Positions 50,601 to 63,508 are shown, numbered from the stretch's first letter. The stretch is 64,000 nucleotides of DNA from Trichuris trichiura (GCA_037903355.1 JBAJFE010000038.1:434001-498000), one strand, 5' to 3'. The notes: generated by a model not told the origin, from the letters alone. A program made the numbers and translations.

Positions 50601-53600
50601 CATTCTTTGTATCTTGCTATTGAAGATGGAACATTGTTTAACCAGCTGAACGACTCGTCCTACTGCATTTCCTGGCTTTTGATGCTGAAATGTCAAGTTG
50701 TAAAATGATCGACAATTTTTTCGAACGCTGATTAACGGAATCTCTTGTTAAGTTCCTGTTCGATATTGCTTTTTTGGATGGGTGACTAGCAAAACTAGAT
50801 TATGTCAGTGTTTCGAAAACTCAGGACCGCGAATGCCCCCTGTGCAAGTTTCAGAGCGCTTGCGCGCCCTCATTGGCTGTAGCGATAGACTGCGGGGTGA
50901 CAGTGAGAAGTCACTAGAAAATGAAATGCAAGCACAGATGTTTATTTGCGGTAACTGTTTCTGCAAAACGTTAATCTGATTGGCGAATTTCAGGTACGCT
51001 AATTGGCTGAAATGACGAAGCAGGGGGGTCAGTTTTCAATACAACTTTTATCTTAAACAGTACGCACAATACCTGACCCACGGACCATACTTTCCTATGC
51101 GCTTTAACACGATGGCCCGATAGGCAGCACTTGACCTTCTTAGTTCAAAAAGGCCCCATGGATTTCAAAAATCCCCTGTTCTGAGAATCACTGGTTATAC
51201 GATTGCGTGATTTAGGCCACTTAAACGGTATATGTAGTAAGTTAGCCTTATTTCTTTGCGAAAAGATTTTGTCCAGTGCAGTGCAAAGTTTGCCAGTGTA
51301 CAAGTAGCAACGCAATATTCATTCATAGTTTATGCTTATGAAGGATACGTATAGACGACATTTCTTACGATTGTCCAACTTTCTTATAGGTTCAGGGAAA
51401 GGACCCAAGTTTTGACACGACCCAGGATGCTAACAGCGATTCAGTTTCTGATGATGACGTAGGGGAAAATGGTGCAGTTAAGTTGGCCTCTGAACCGCTC
51501 ATTGAATTGCCTCCATGCGAAATAACGCATCTAAAAGAAATTCACGATTTCATCACCAGCTCCTTTGGTATAGCAGCTCGTCGTGACGCAATTGCGTACG
51601 CTATCGAGGCCGAAGAGTAAGACGTCTTCCCACTGCTAACCGTAAGAATCAACGGTGACGTTGTTTTTCAGGTATATACCTAAACTGCTTGATTTGTTTC
51701 ATAAGTGCGAGGACTTAGAAGACATTGAGTCGCTTCACATACTTTATCGAACATTCAAGAGCATTTTTTATTTGAACAAGTCAGCGCTTATGGAAATACT
51801 TTTTGCACCTGAGCGCCTAATTGACGTCATCGGTGTTCTGGAGTACGACCCGTCATGCCAAACGCCCAAACCTCATAGGAACTTCCTTTGGGAGCAGGCC
51901 AAGTTCAAGCAAGTCATTCCAATCAGCAGTCCAGAATTGACAACTAAGATTCATCAAACATATCGTATCCAGTACGTCCATGACGTTATATTCCCAGCGC
52001 CTTCAATTTTTGAAGAGAACATGTTGTCGTTCATGTCAACAATCATCGTCTACAACAAAGCTGAAATCGTCCACCTTATTCAAGTTAGTTTTTTTGCACT
52101 GGAACATCTGCATATTCGGTCTTTATTTAGGAAGATCCCATGTTTCTCAAGGAGCTCTTTGCAATGCTGACTAGTGCTGAAACACCAACAGAAAAGCTAG
52201 TTGACCTAGCTGGCTTTTTGAAAGAGCTCGTGTCGTTTTCGCAACTGCTGAATTCGCAGAATCGTGATTGTTTCTTCAAGGTAATCGTTAACATTCGTTT
52301 CATTTTATTTAAACAAGTTTTGCTTCAGACTTTAGCCATCAGCGGCATTCTAAAAGTGTTGGAGAATTGCTTTTCCAGAGATGACGACAGTATACGATCG
52401 TTAGCAGTAGATATCGTTTCTTGTGTAACTGAGTACAACTCTGCTCTTGTTCGCGAGTTTGCTCTGCGCGAAGTATGAGTACATTTCGTTTCTATACGAG
52501 GATATATTTTTTCGCTGCTTGCAGAACAGTCCCCTAATAAGCGGCATGATCGATGTGATGTTTCATGATCCTGATCCAGAAATGGGCACCGCTTCGCAAT
52601 TGGCATCCGTCATGAGAATGCTGCTCGACCCTGAAAGCATGATCACGTCTTTCAGTCCTGTTAGTTCCAGTGCAGTTGAACTTTCAAAGTTTGAACTCTC
52701 CACAACGTTGCAGAAATGCGACAAGTACGATTTTTTGACGTTCTTTTATAAGAAATGTATGCCGAAGCTGTGTTCCCCGCTTATTAAATTTACCGGTGGT
52801 GGAAAACTGATCAGAGGTATTTCCGTATATGTGCTATGTTTTGTATGACGGACTAGTCACTTATAGACAACTATCGTACGGCTAACTTAATTAGCGTGTT
52901 GCTAGATATGCTTACCTTCTGCATAGAGCATCATAGCTACCATATAAGGGGCTTCATGATTACACGCGACCTGCTGGCGAAAGTTCTAGTCTTTTTGCAG
53001 TCCCGTCATTCGTTTCTTGTGCTCGGTATGGCATTAATCTCGAATGCTATTCTTTTATCCATTTTTTCCACTACGTTTAGGTGCTTTGCGACTTTTTCGG
53101 CGGACCTTGAATTTGCGTGACGACGTTTACATTTCGCACATAATTGGGCAACGTCTTTTTGATCCTATAGTTAAGTGCTTTGTTGCCAATGGTCGTACGT
53201 ACAACCTTCTTAATTCTGCAATGCTGGAACTGTTCGAATTTATTCGCTCGGTGTGTAGAACTTCGCATATGTATATTTGCAGTTGTTTCCCTTTTTTATA
53301 GGAGAACATCAAGAAGCTTGCGGCACACATTGTGGAAAACTACTTTGAAAATTTTAAAGAAGTCGATTACGTAAACACGTTTCAGTTACTCAGGGTACGA
53401 TACGAGCAGCAGCTGGCTGAAGGAGCGAATGACCGAGAGTAAGATATCTCTTACCATTCCCTTATTGCTTTCTGAATGAATTCTCAGTAACATAGCAGTG
53501 CTGTTGCATGTCACTATGGTTAGTTAATGTAACTTCTTTGCTTTGTCCGCAATTCAAGTTAAGGGTTATTCAGCTTTTAGATTTCCCCAGGCGAGCCTAT

Positions 53601-55945
53601 AGGCAAACAAGTTTGTTCAGTTATTTAAACCCTGTGAATTAACAATGCCATACGGTATGATTTATATGTGTCTCCTTATGTGAGCTTATTAGCTTACGCC
53701 CAAAGTGACTGGTGATTGTATGTCCCTTTTGATACTGAAAGCATATCCGACAGACGGTTTTCTGTAACTATCTTTGATAGTTGAATTCTTTGACATTATT
53801 GGAACTTCGTACATTAGCTGATGTTTAAAAATGGGCTATCTTGTAACGGGCGTGTAAGGTTTCATCAGTACATCGTACGGCACGCTAAACCGCTGGCTAG
53901 TAAAGGGTCGGAAAAGGAAAAGGTGGGCGAGCTTTCGGGACAGTGAGAATGTTCTGAAGACTCTGTCTCGTTTTGCTTTTTCGAATCTTTCACCAATGAG
54001 CGAGCTCACTATAACGTACGGTATACTAACAGAAGTTCTGATATTTGAAGCATAGTGCTAGCGAACAACAACTAACAAAAGATATCTTATCCACAGTGCT
54101 GCAAGATGAGTAACTTTCTTCAGCGCCTTCATAACGTTACATGTGCACCATTTCACGTCTGAATTTATGCGAATACTGCTGACGTGATGCCAATTTATAA
54201 TATGAAGAAGAGATCTCTAAAACAAAGTCAATTAAGCGGATGCCTCTGGAATAAATTAGTTAGAAAGCTATCAAACAGAAGGCCTCACATCTCTAGAGGA
54301 TCTGTTTGCTATAGATCAAATCGCCAGGAACATTTTTGTTTATTTGCGAGCTTTCTACAGCTTTCACATTTTTTTATACGGTAGTGAGTACCTTTGACTA
54401 AATGAATTATTGTAAAGCGGTTATTTGGTAAACTTCAGTGTGCATAACGAATTTTCAGAACGTTCAGAATTCTCTATCTCCGCCTTCAGAAAAAGTTGTC
54501 GAAAGATCAGCAATAATGAAGCGCCTTACCCTCAGGCGCATTTTTCGTGTCTTTCGTGTGTAAGGTATACGTGAAATGCAAATGTCGATTTTTGACTTTG
54601 GTATGACCTCTAAATAGCGCATATTACGTATCTTAAATATTCGAAGTCGACAAAGTCTGAAATCTTAACACTGCAAGTACCGAATTTTCTGGGGAGGGAA
54701 ATACCTGACTGTATGCTTTGACGCAAGTAAATGTAATTTACTGGCATTTTCATGTAGACTGCTTTATTGCGGAATAGTTCGGTGGTAATAAACACTGAAG
54801 TTATGTAGCCGGAGCTTTCGGGCGACTTCTGCACCCATATTCAGCGGGTGATGAAGAGGAACGACAGAAATGACATCTCATCAGTTGCTGTTGGCGATTG
54901 CTTTTAGTTGTCGCTGACCCGAAAAACGTTAACACGATCAAAACGTTTACGTGAATAAGCGTGATTAGAGTAAATGAAAGCTTCGTACAGGAAATTAATA
55001 CGTAATTGACAGCTACTATTCAGCCAAAATTTACTAGGGGAATGCTGATGGCATGCCATGTAGATATCCGTATTGAGAGCCGATAGGGGACTGAATAACC
55101 TTGTTGGAATCGTAGTAAACCCCATTGTAGTCAGTTGAACGCACGAAGCACTCATTATTTATTCTGCAGCGCTTCGAAGGATCTGGGTTGCTTATCGGTT
55201 CCGAAGAGATTGAAAGAACGCGGAATTGACGATGAAGAAGAGCAATGGTTTAATGATGACGAGGAGGTCTTAGATTACTAGCTGTTACACAGTATTTAAG
55301 CTTCTGATTATTTGTTAAGGATTGGCAATGTCCACCTAGCGTTAATACGCAGTCGCCTTCGCGAGAATTATCAGGAGCTCATGCTTTGACTTCAACAACT
55401 GTTACAAATGCTTTGACGGTAGACGGAAGAAACCAGGACGTGTTAATCTCGCCTCCATTGTCTAACAATACCACTTTTTCTCGTCTACCACCGTTGAGAA
55501 GCACTAACTCAGGTATTACTATTCTTTAGGCCTACGTTGAATTTCTGAAATTGTTTCGTTGTAGAAGATGATGAAGATCGTGATTTTCCATTAGGAGTGA
55601 CTGTGAAACCGGTGGCTCGCAAAATGACCATTGTGATCAACACATCCTCGGCAGAGCTAGCCAGACGAAACGAGAAGGAATCAAATGCTGGTGCCTCTCC
55701 AAGCTGTGTTAGGGTAGAATTGAGGGAAAGACTTTATTTCGGATCATTTGAATATTCTTTCCCTGCAGGCTTTGGTTGATTACGGTGATTCGGACGACGA
55801 AGAATCGCCGGATGAGTTGGACAATGTTGGACAGCCAATTCTAGGTTCGGCTGAGAATAATTTAACCCAACCGAAGTCCGTGTCAGACTTGGAGCTGATC
55901 AAGAGCAAGAAATTGAGAATTGACCAATCTTCTTCACCAAAATAA
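44661..55945 (+). CDS. PPP4R3: PP4 regulatory subunit 3 (SMEK/SMK-1), complete
   Basis: Sixteen exons: 44661-44684, 44785-44929, 45142-45197, 45247-45345, 51390-51616, 51672-52083, 52131-52280, 52329-52472, 52525-52816, 52867-53025, 53081-53250, 53302-53438, 55170-55266, 55320-55512, 55565-55713, 55769-55945; 2631 nt, 876 residues. Exons 1-4 encode the EVH1/PH-like domain ([50 protein letters not shown]), which recruits PP4 substrates. Exons 5-12 are the SMK-1/armadillo-like region ([66 protein letters not shown]). The tail has EEEQWFND, low-complexity Ser/Thr and a final acidic [13 protein letters not shown], as in SMEK. It targets nuclear PP4; C. elegans SMK-1 is a DAF-16 co-regulator. The 24-nt first coding exon (MEDRSDRK) is the least certain. 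Confidence 0.95.
45346..51389 (+). other. 6.04 kb fourth intron of PPP4R3
   Basis: It separates the EVH1-like domain from the acidic linker and armadillo-like region. It contains 115- and 134-codon ORFs (46535-46882 +, 47204-47608 -) without ATG support or family resemblance, and the repeat fragment at 51072-51200. No nested gene is claimed. Confidence 0.7.
51072..51200. repeat. Second copy of a diverged dispersed repeat (compare 600-790)
   Basis: It shares 'ggatttcaaaaa', a C-rich trinucleotide stretch and 'gagaatcactggt', with 'acgatggcc' upstream in the same order and orientation as at 600-790. Lengths between blocks differ, as expected for old copies. Confidence 0.5.
53439..55169 (+). 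other. 1.73 kb twelfth intron of PPP4R3
   Basis: It runs from GTAAGA after ...NDRE to TTCTGCAG before the ASKDLG exon. No internal coding region was recognised. Confidence 0.7.
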
Positions 55946-58900
55946 GAAAGTTTAAACTGTCACGTTTTCTTATCCAATTGTTATCATTGTTTATTTCGTC
56001 GTTATGTTGTTATTGTTATTAATCGCGCCTAGGTTTTTGTCGAGGTGCGCATATTTTGTAACCATTATCACCTGTCAAGGGTTCACTGGCTAGCTGGAAA
56101 ACAAAGTATTTGCTTGTAATGGTCAGTCTCTTACGGACATGTTGTTTAATGCTTAGGTCAAGCTTTCAGGTTAAACATAATGACTCCAGAAAAAAATTTT
56201 TCCAGTCACTAATTGGAGGCGCAGCTGAAGCTACTGTAATTATTTAATTTTTTAGCTAGTCATTTTGATAAAAGCATTTTCATTGGCAATTTTACTCAAA
56301 AGAGTAGATCAATTTTTCTAGGAAGTCTTGATCCGCAGAAGAAGCCACTTAACATTTCTTTGACCAAGCCATTGCCTTTATCCCAGTTAATAGCCCACTC
56401 TCAGTGTGCAAATACTGCTCCATAGTTCCTGGGCGGTTGACTATTCGCTGAAGCGGCTTGCGATGTTCTACAAGTGGCAAGATAAGGGAAAGTAAGAAAA
56501 CATTGAGGCAGTGAGACATAGAGTTATTTACGTTTATGAAAATAAGAATCTTGCTAAGGGTTGTAGCGCACCTGACTGGCCACACTGGAGCGTTGATATA
56601 TTCGACTTGTATAACGAAAGGGGATTGCTCCGTTTGTGCGTTTCGCCGATGAATGTGTAGCTGATAACCAGCGAGCATAGTGGCACAGGCAGTGGTAAAG
56701 CATACCAAGCTTGTCAATAAGAATAGCTGAAAAGCAGCTCATGTGGCATTGCTACGCAGAACTTTTATGTGCGATTTAGGAGTAGTTCTTGGCTAGGGAA
56801 AGGTATATTGTTATGCTTGCTAGTAGCGAATGACCTCCGAAAATTGGCGGATAGATTCAGGCTGTTTTCGCCTGTTGAGATAAATATTACTGCGTAAAAG
56901 AATGGAGAAAAGGGTATAAACAAAAGGTGATACCTTGCATCTGCTGAACTATCAGGCATTACGAATGTGCTATCACCAATTCAATCAAAGCGTTCATGAG
57001 GTTGTGTAACTGTTACATTCTTATCATTTAGCAATTTCAGTTAAGCACATTGAACATTGTTCAAGATCAGTGTGCCTATCTATGTGCATGTATGTTAATG
57101 ATTCCCATGTATCGTGTTTTTTATCTCAAGAACAAATTTGGTATATTGTAAATCAAACTTTCCTGAGATGATTTTCCTCAACTATAGACTAGTACAAGTC
57201 TTCTGCCTAGTTGAGACTGGCTGCACTAATGGTTAACTGTGGCTCTTCTTAGCACCTAATCTTCCATACGGATCCGTTACGATTTGATATCCCGTAGGTA
57301 TCGAGGATGAAAAATGTTCGATATCCCCTAAATCAGGTTTTACGTTTAGCTTAAGCCTAAACCTATACTGATTCATAAGGCGCGAATGAACCAATCTACG
57401 GTTGCAGGATGACTATACTGAAAAGTGCTCCCGCAGAAACTTCATAGTCTGGTTCAGCGTTAAACGTAATGACTACGCGTCTTGACTTACAACTTTGATT
57501 TTCAACGGAGTCCTCGGAATGGTACAGCATCTTTAAACCCAGAACTCGTGATTGCAAACAGTTAACATTCGTATATTATTATTAATGCTTCTCGCGGAAC
57601 ACTCAGCACTTCTGAAGTTCCACGCGAGGTATGATATGATAGGCTACTGATAGAAGGTAATCAAGAATGGTCGATTGATGCGCTTGTGGCAATCGTCTAA
57701 CCACTTGCAATGATTTTTCAAATCATTTGCTTTGTTTATTGCATATTGGATCTCTATCGATGGTCTTGTGATATAGTTTGTTGCTGTACAAAACTTGCGA
57801 ACCATTTCAAATTCAAATTTTTATTATCCAGAACTTTCGGGGTTCAGCTGGCCCGTCATCAGTGGTGATAACGAAACGATGGACCGCACTGAGCGGCCAG
57901 CTTTTGATTTCAGTATTTCCGCTGACGACTGGATCAGGGGAGCTCTGAAAGTTACCCAAGATAAAACCTCCAATATGCAACGACCGCAGTTGCTAGCAGA
58001 CACGAAATGACCGCGCTGCAATTTTATTATGGAAGCGTTCACACCTTATGGTGAAAAGTTTTGCCATTGCATCTTAATCTGCTTTTGCTAAACTGCGCGA
58101 CAAACAGGGCCTGCCAGTTTATCATTCTTCAATGGTAATATTTTTTTCTTAACTTTGCTGACGTAATACGGTGAATTTTAGGTTGTTACGTCGATTTACC
58201 TGCTCCTTCGCGAATGATGTAGCTTTAAATTGGCAAATATTTAAGTTGCGCGTTCCTTAGTTGCAACATTTGCTTTACTGATGTGAAAGCACAGCTCCTT
58301 ATCACCTTCAGAAAATTTTACGTTCAGAAGTTCTAACTATAGCGATAAAGAGACTCTTCGAAGAACTTTTCCGGTATGATAAGACTGCCTATGCAAATGT
58401 TAACCAGTACCATTTCTTTAACTTGGATATAGGTTTGCTTTGTAAAAATTAAGTTCATATGGTTAATTCGACTATTGTTAGGTCTGCCAATGCTAGATTT
58501 AAAGATTTTTCTTTACCTCTCGTTGCGAAAATTTAGCAGCCAAACTCTTGTCCTTCAATTTCTTTATGACGATTTAAAAAATAATTTGCATCTGTTGGGC
58601 GCCGTTTCTGAAGAAAGGAAGAAGCATTCGAAAGAGCTCACGCAGGTGGGCAGAAGAGGGTGAAATTGGAAAATGCAAGTTATCTGTGTCCTTTACAAGT
58701 TCAGTTTATGACTTTTACTTACCTCTTTTGCTTGAGTAAAGCAGCCGATTATTAATACCAACAGTCCAATTAGCAGCTCAATGGCAACCAGGAACTTCCA
58801 TCTGCTATTGTAGGTTTTTAATAACTCTAGGTTACTGAACTTTTGAACATACCTTTCTAGAAGACGAGTAAACATGGATGGTTAATTGCGATAAGGTTCC

Positions 58901-61734
58901 GCTTGAGAGGAGTCGCTCGAAGCTAGCAGGTTTTGCAAAATGAATCAGCAAAGTTAAGTTTCTGCTGCAGGAAAGATAGAAGGGCATCAAATAACGTTTC
59001 TAGCTGTCATAGTAGTGGAGCACGATTAAAACTCGTCCTATTGAAAAATCATTTATGTATGAGTGATGAAATTTGGTGCATTGGAAGCTTGTTTACTTAA
59101 AACAATAATGTTCAGTTAGCTCTAAGAACGTTATCAAATCTTGCTGGCAGAGGAACAGAAAAATTCCATGATAACTGGCTAGTTGTAGAAGTGCCCTCTA
59201 TGAAACTTATTTTTCTTCTTTAATTCGTTAATATTTCGTTTACTAGCACTACTTCCTGAGTATGATTAACGTGAAGAAGCATAAACTAGTACACTGTGTG
59301 TGCCGCTCGAACACAGAGTTGTTTTTCTTTTTGCAGCCAGCTGTTTCGTCAAGCCTGTTAACAAAATTTTAAGTAATATAAACTCACAGTGTATTTTTCA
59401 TGTAAATTTAGTGTACCTTTTTGCAATGTAAGGCAATGCTTTACTGATTTCCATTAGGAAGCTCAGAGTAGCCAGTAAGCTCACTTTTGCAAAAATGTAA
59501 CAAAAGCTTTCAACTCCATGAGCACTGTAACACTTGCTTCTGTATTCTTGCTTTGCATCACGAGCTGGCACAATATCATAGAAGCTGGCGGCCCTAGCTT
59601 GCTGCGCCTTAAATGTCAGCAGTTCTGCGTTCTTTATTAGTACGAGTATAAACTAACAGCAGAAGTCTTCATCACCTATTGAACTCCTTAGCCAGTCTAG
59701 CCCTCTCTTTTTTCAAAGTAATGATGCTAGTAATGGCGCACATTCAGTAACAGAATTCCTACTAATAGCTATATTTGGCAGTGCTCGAGAAAGCATTGTT
59801 CCCAGCAGATACGCTGACCCGGCAAGATAAGCACTCTTCAGAGAATTAATTTTTACTTCTCTAGCAACTATCTGGTCCCGAGATAAGTAAATATCTACAA
59901 TAAAGCGCCATCTCGTCACAGACATGGCTCCTGTCGAGAGGCACGTTCGCACGGACGATGCTACAAAACTTTTAATGTGTAGTACTAATTGGCATCAGCA
60001 ATTTGCAATCAGCTTGTTACTATACGACGTAACAAAACCCTATTTCAACTAGTCTGAACTGTACTGCATGCATTTTCGTTTCAATGCCGTCATAAGTCAT
60101 GGTTCAATCAGTAGGAAACAACTTCTTTTGTATGAAGACTGTCTACCTTGAAGACTCGAGTGAACTTATCTAAGTTGGTATTTCTCTCATGGAAATTCTC
60201 TAAAGAACGCTCAGGTAGTAAATTTTTCAAGACATACTCTTCCACTCCTTGTACTTTAAGTTCTTTTCTGGTATGTCTGTTACGTAACTGCTCAGCTCAT
60301 CTTTGCTCAACTATCGCTAGCTTTGTATAAAAGATAGCGAACTTACTCGAAAAATGCAGCTATCGAGCTCGAAGCTTCCAGAAGTGCACATGAATACGAT
60401 ACGGGTTTGTGAAAATTACAACTATGGGAAAAACGCGTCGCCATTTATCATCCAAGCTCACATAGGAACCCGAACATGTGCTAATGCGCAAAGTAAACTG
60501 ACTAGCAGGAACCACTTGGAATTATACTTCGTGCTAGAATGTCCATGGAAAGGTGCAAAAACCGGAGTATACTTTTCGATTGAAATCACATTCATGATTC
60601 AGGCATAGAGGAAGCGAGGCTATGCTATCAAGCCAAACCGCCGACCGACAGTCTTGAGAACTCTTCCCATACTTGAACAGATTCATGCGAGGCTGACTTT
60701 TTCCATCTTCCGGTAGCTTGTCAGATTTACTTGTGGCAAGAACTTGGGGATTTGTCTTTATTCCATTCTATGGATATACGGCGATGGTGAAATTCCACGC
60801 GCAGTTTTCTCAATAACGTGTATATACCTCGTCACCTGCTAAAATTATCTGTTGACTGCTGCAGGTTTTGTCATTTTAGAGTCTCCTTAGGCTATCGTTT
60901 CCATATAAAGTTCGCTGACCCCAAAAAATCGCATATCAGCCTTTGGACTAGACTAGTGCACATAGTTTTTTCCCCAGTGAATCCTGGTTAGTTCAGCCTG
61001 CAGGGCAGTGGGAAAGTTAGGAATTTGCTGCATACGTTCATAGAACAACAATAAGCTTAGCATAGGTTAGCCAAGCATTAATAAAAAATTATACACTGAT
61101 AACAAAAACACTACACGGTACTGCAAGCTTGGAGTCCCGGCGATAAGGTTTTGGGTTCTAATCAAAAATGGAGTATGCTTGCAAAGAGCAATCTTGCAAT
61201 GCCTCTGTTGGTGAGCAGGTGGGACGATCAAATTCAAATGAAGCAGGGGCTGTCTTTTGCAGCTAAAGGCACTTTCTTTGGTACTATTGATATTTTAAGC
61301 CAGTGGCCTCATGAGTTGCAGTAGACTGTAGGATATGTCAGAGGCATTCTTCTGGACTAACGATTTCACCAGGGATGCTTGTTGGCCAGATGAGTCCGGA
61401 CCGCTTTAGGTAATATGAGCAGTAGAGGACATAGCGCGGCGCTAGTATAGTCTGAGGTGGCGCTAGTGCACGAAAGGTCGAGAAACTATTTTTTAAGCCA
61501 ATAACTTGTGCGTTGGCGCCACCATTAAATGATGGCGAATTATCAATGCTTGCAGTATTCTGAACCGCAGATGCTGTTCGTATAGATCATATTAGCACAA
61601 CTGCATCGTTTACTAAAACAGCTGGCTGGTACGTGTAGATCAGGAAAGAGGTTGCTTTGCGAGTACTGTTCACTCTGGTCGCTACCTAAGCTCGAGCTCG
61701 GGCGTGGGAAAGTGCATATTCGCGCATAAGTAGC
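55946..61734. other. 5.8 kb region with only weak exon candidates
   Basis: Three spots look partly coding but could not be resolved. (1) 56349-56742 (-): two candidate exons around an intron of ~105 bp ending CTTGTAG, with either RPGTMEQYLHTESGLLTG or another frame downstream. (2) 57830-58010 (+): SGFSWPVISGDNETMDRTER then FDFSISADDWIRGAL. (3) about 58535-58645 (+): FLYDDLKNNLHLLGAVSEER then KKHSKELTQ before a GT. None is assigned to a family. Confidence 0.3.
58723..58875 (-). CDS. Possible first exon of a small membrane protein
   Basis: An ATG at 58875 opens MFTRLLE. A strongly hydrophobic helix FLVAIELLIGLLVLIIGCF and QAKE follow, ending at a perfect GTAAGT donor (58722). A possible 54 bp in-frame intron (AG|GTATGT to AATAGCAG) sits between residues 8 and 26, so the protein may be shorter. 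Downstream exons were not found. Family unknown. Confidence 0.33.
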
Positions 61735-63508
61735 ATGGCCTGCGCAGACGTTGTTCCCGTGAAGGACGTACCAATTCTTTATACAAAAGTAAGTGTTCGC
61801 TTTAAAGTGATAAAGTACCCATTGTTGTTCAAGCTTTTCATCGCGAACAAGTTCGTCGATTCTGTTAATGGCAAGACATTCGAGGATATAAGTCCAGTCA
61901 ATGAAAAGCCGATTGCCCGTATACAGGTTGGTTGGCACCTTGCCTAAATGTTCTTTCATCCGATTAACAAAAGATTTTGCTCCTATAAGGAAGGAGAAAA
62001 ACCAGATGTTGATAAAGCAGTTAACGCGGCGCGATCTGCGTTTACTCGTGGCAGTCCTTGGAGGAAAATGGCAGCATCTCAGCGAGGCGCAATCTTGAAC
62101 AAACTGGCAGAACTGCTGGAAAGAGATGTTGCAACGTTAGCTGTTAGTAAAAAAATTCTTGCTCGGTTGAAGGGACCCATGTGCTCTGTTTCAAGACATT
62201 GGAATGTAAGGATGTTGGAAAGCCATTTAAAGACTCAGTGCAAGACATCTTTTTTGCTGCTCGAATACTTCGATACTTTGGCGGCTTGGCCGATAAGCTA
62301 AGCGGTCGAACAATTCCAACTGACGGCCCATTTTTTGCGTATACTCTATTGGAACCTGTTGGAGTTTGCGCCGCCATTCTGCCTGTAAGTTTCCTTACGC
62401 TCATCTTTCGACAACTAGTTATACATTGTAGTGGAACTTTCCGCTGGTATTACTCTGCGCTAAAGTGGGCCCTGCTTTGTGTGCCGGATGCACAATGGTG
62501 ATTAAGCCTGCAGAACAGACGCCTCTGACAGCTCTCTACTTTGGCTCTCTTGTGGTTGAAGTACAAGAATTACCGGCATTACATTGATTACTAAAGTACT
62601 TATCATTTCATGCTGGCCTACCCCCGGGAGTGATTAACATTATTCCTGGATTTGGACCTACTGCTGGTGCTGCGCTTGCTAATCATCCAGACGTGGATAA
62701 AATTACATTCACGGGCAGTACTGAAGTGGGAAAACTAATAACGGAAGCAGCTGGTAAAACCAATTTGAAAAAAGTGACCTTGGAACTTGGTGGGAAAAGC
62801 CCAAACATCATTTGCGCTGACTGTGATCGTAAGAAATTCCGTACAGAGAAAGAACACTTCTGTTTCAACCAAAACGGTTTATTTTCAGTCGATCATGCTG
62901 TCAAAACTGCGCATTTTGGCGTTTTTGCCAATATGGGTCAGTGTTGCACAGCCGGCTCAAGATGCTTTGTACAGGAAGAAATTTACGATGAGTTCGTTGC
63001 CAGGGCCGTAGATATGGCTAAAAAGAAAGTTGTTGGTGATCCGTTTGATCCTAAAGTTGAAAATGGTCCCCAGGCACGCTGTCAGTTAGATTTCTACCGT
63101 GTAGCTACAAATACTTTGTACGACAGATTGACAAAGAGCAATTCACAAAAATTAAAGAGCTCATTGAAAGCGGGAAAGCAGAAGGTGCCCAACTGATGTG
63201 TGGAGGAGGGCGAAAGTTCTCCGAGGGATACTTCTTTGAACCGACTGTCTTTGCCGGTGTTCAGGATCATATGCGCATATCGAGGGAAGAAATCTTCGGG
63301 CCTGTTCAGCAGATATACAAATTCAAAACCTTAGAAGAAGTATAAGTTTTATAGGAATCGTCGGCAACTGCCATTATTTTACAATTGTACCATTTTAGGC
63401 TATAGAAAGAGCGAATCGAACTCATTATGGTCTTGCTGCAGCCATCTTCACGAAAGACGTGAACAAGGCTATCTGTGTGGCCAGTGCCCTTGAAGCCGGA
63501 ACCGTTTG
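61735..63508 (+). CDS. Aldehyde dehydrogenase (ALDH1/2-like), 3' end missing from the window
   Basis: Nine exons: 61735-61788, 61834-61926, 61990-62142, 62196-62384, 62432-62560, 62612-62828, 62889-63073, 63127-63339, 63399-63508. It oxidises aldehydes to acids with NAD. Hallmarks: [86 protein letters not shown], the general-base motif ELGGKSPN, the nucleophile motif [17 protein letters not shown] and [11 protein letters not shown]. The N-terminus [18 protein letters not shown] shows no clear mitochondrial presequence, suggesting a cytosolic enzyme. Exon 9 ends after AGTV at TG|GTATTA; the final exon (family: ...PFGGYKMSG...) is not found before 64000. Oddities: intron 7 starts with GC; intron 5 seems to end in AT instead of AG; intron 6 (60 bp) is in frame without stops. 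Confidence 0.9.

Noticed and set aside
57300..57420. 'ttaagcctaaacc' stretches here and near 5345 as interstitial telomere repeats (TTAGGC)
   Set aside because: Only one or two degenerate units are present, not a tandem array.
61125..61180. 'gggttctaatc' as a tRNA or SINE B-box
   Set aside because: No A-box at the right spacing and no cloverleaf.
61543..61959. 138-codon minus-strand ORF
   Set aside because: It is antisense to the first ALDH exons and has no family features.
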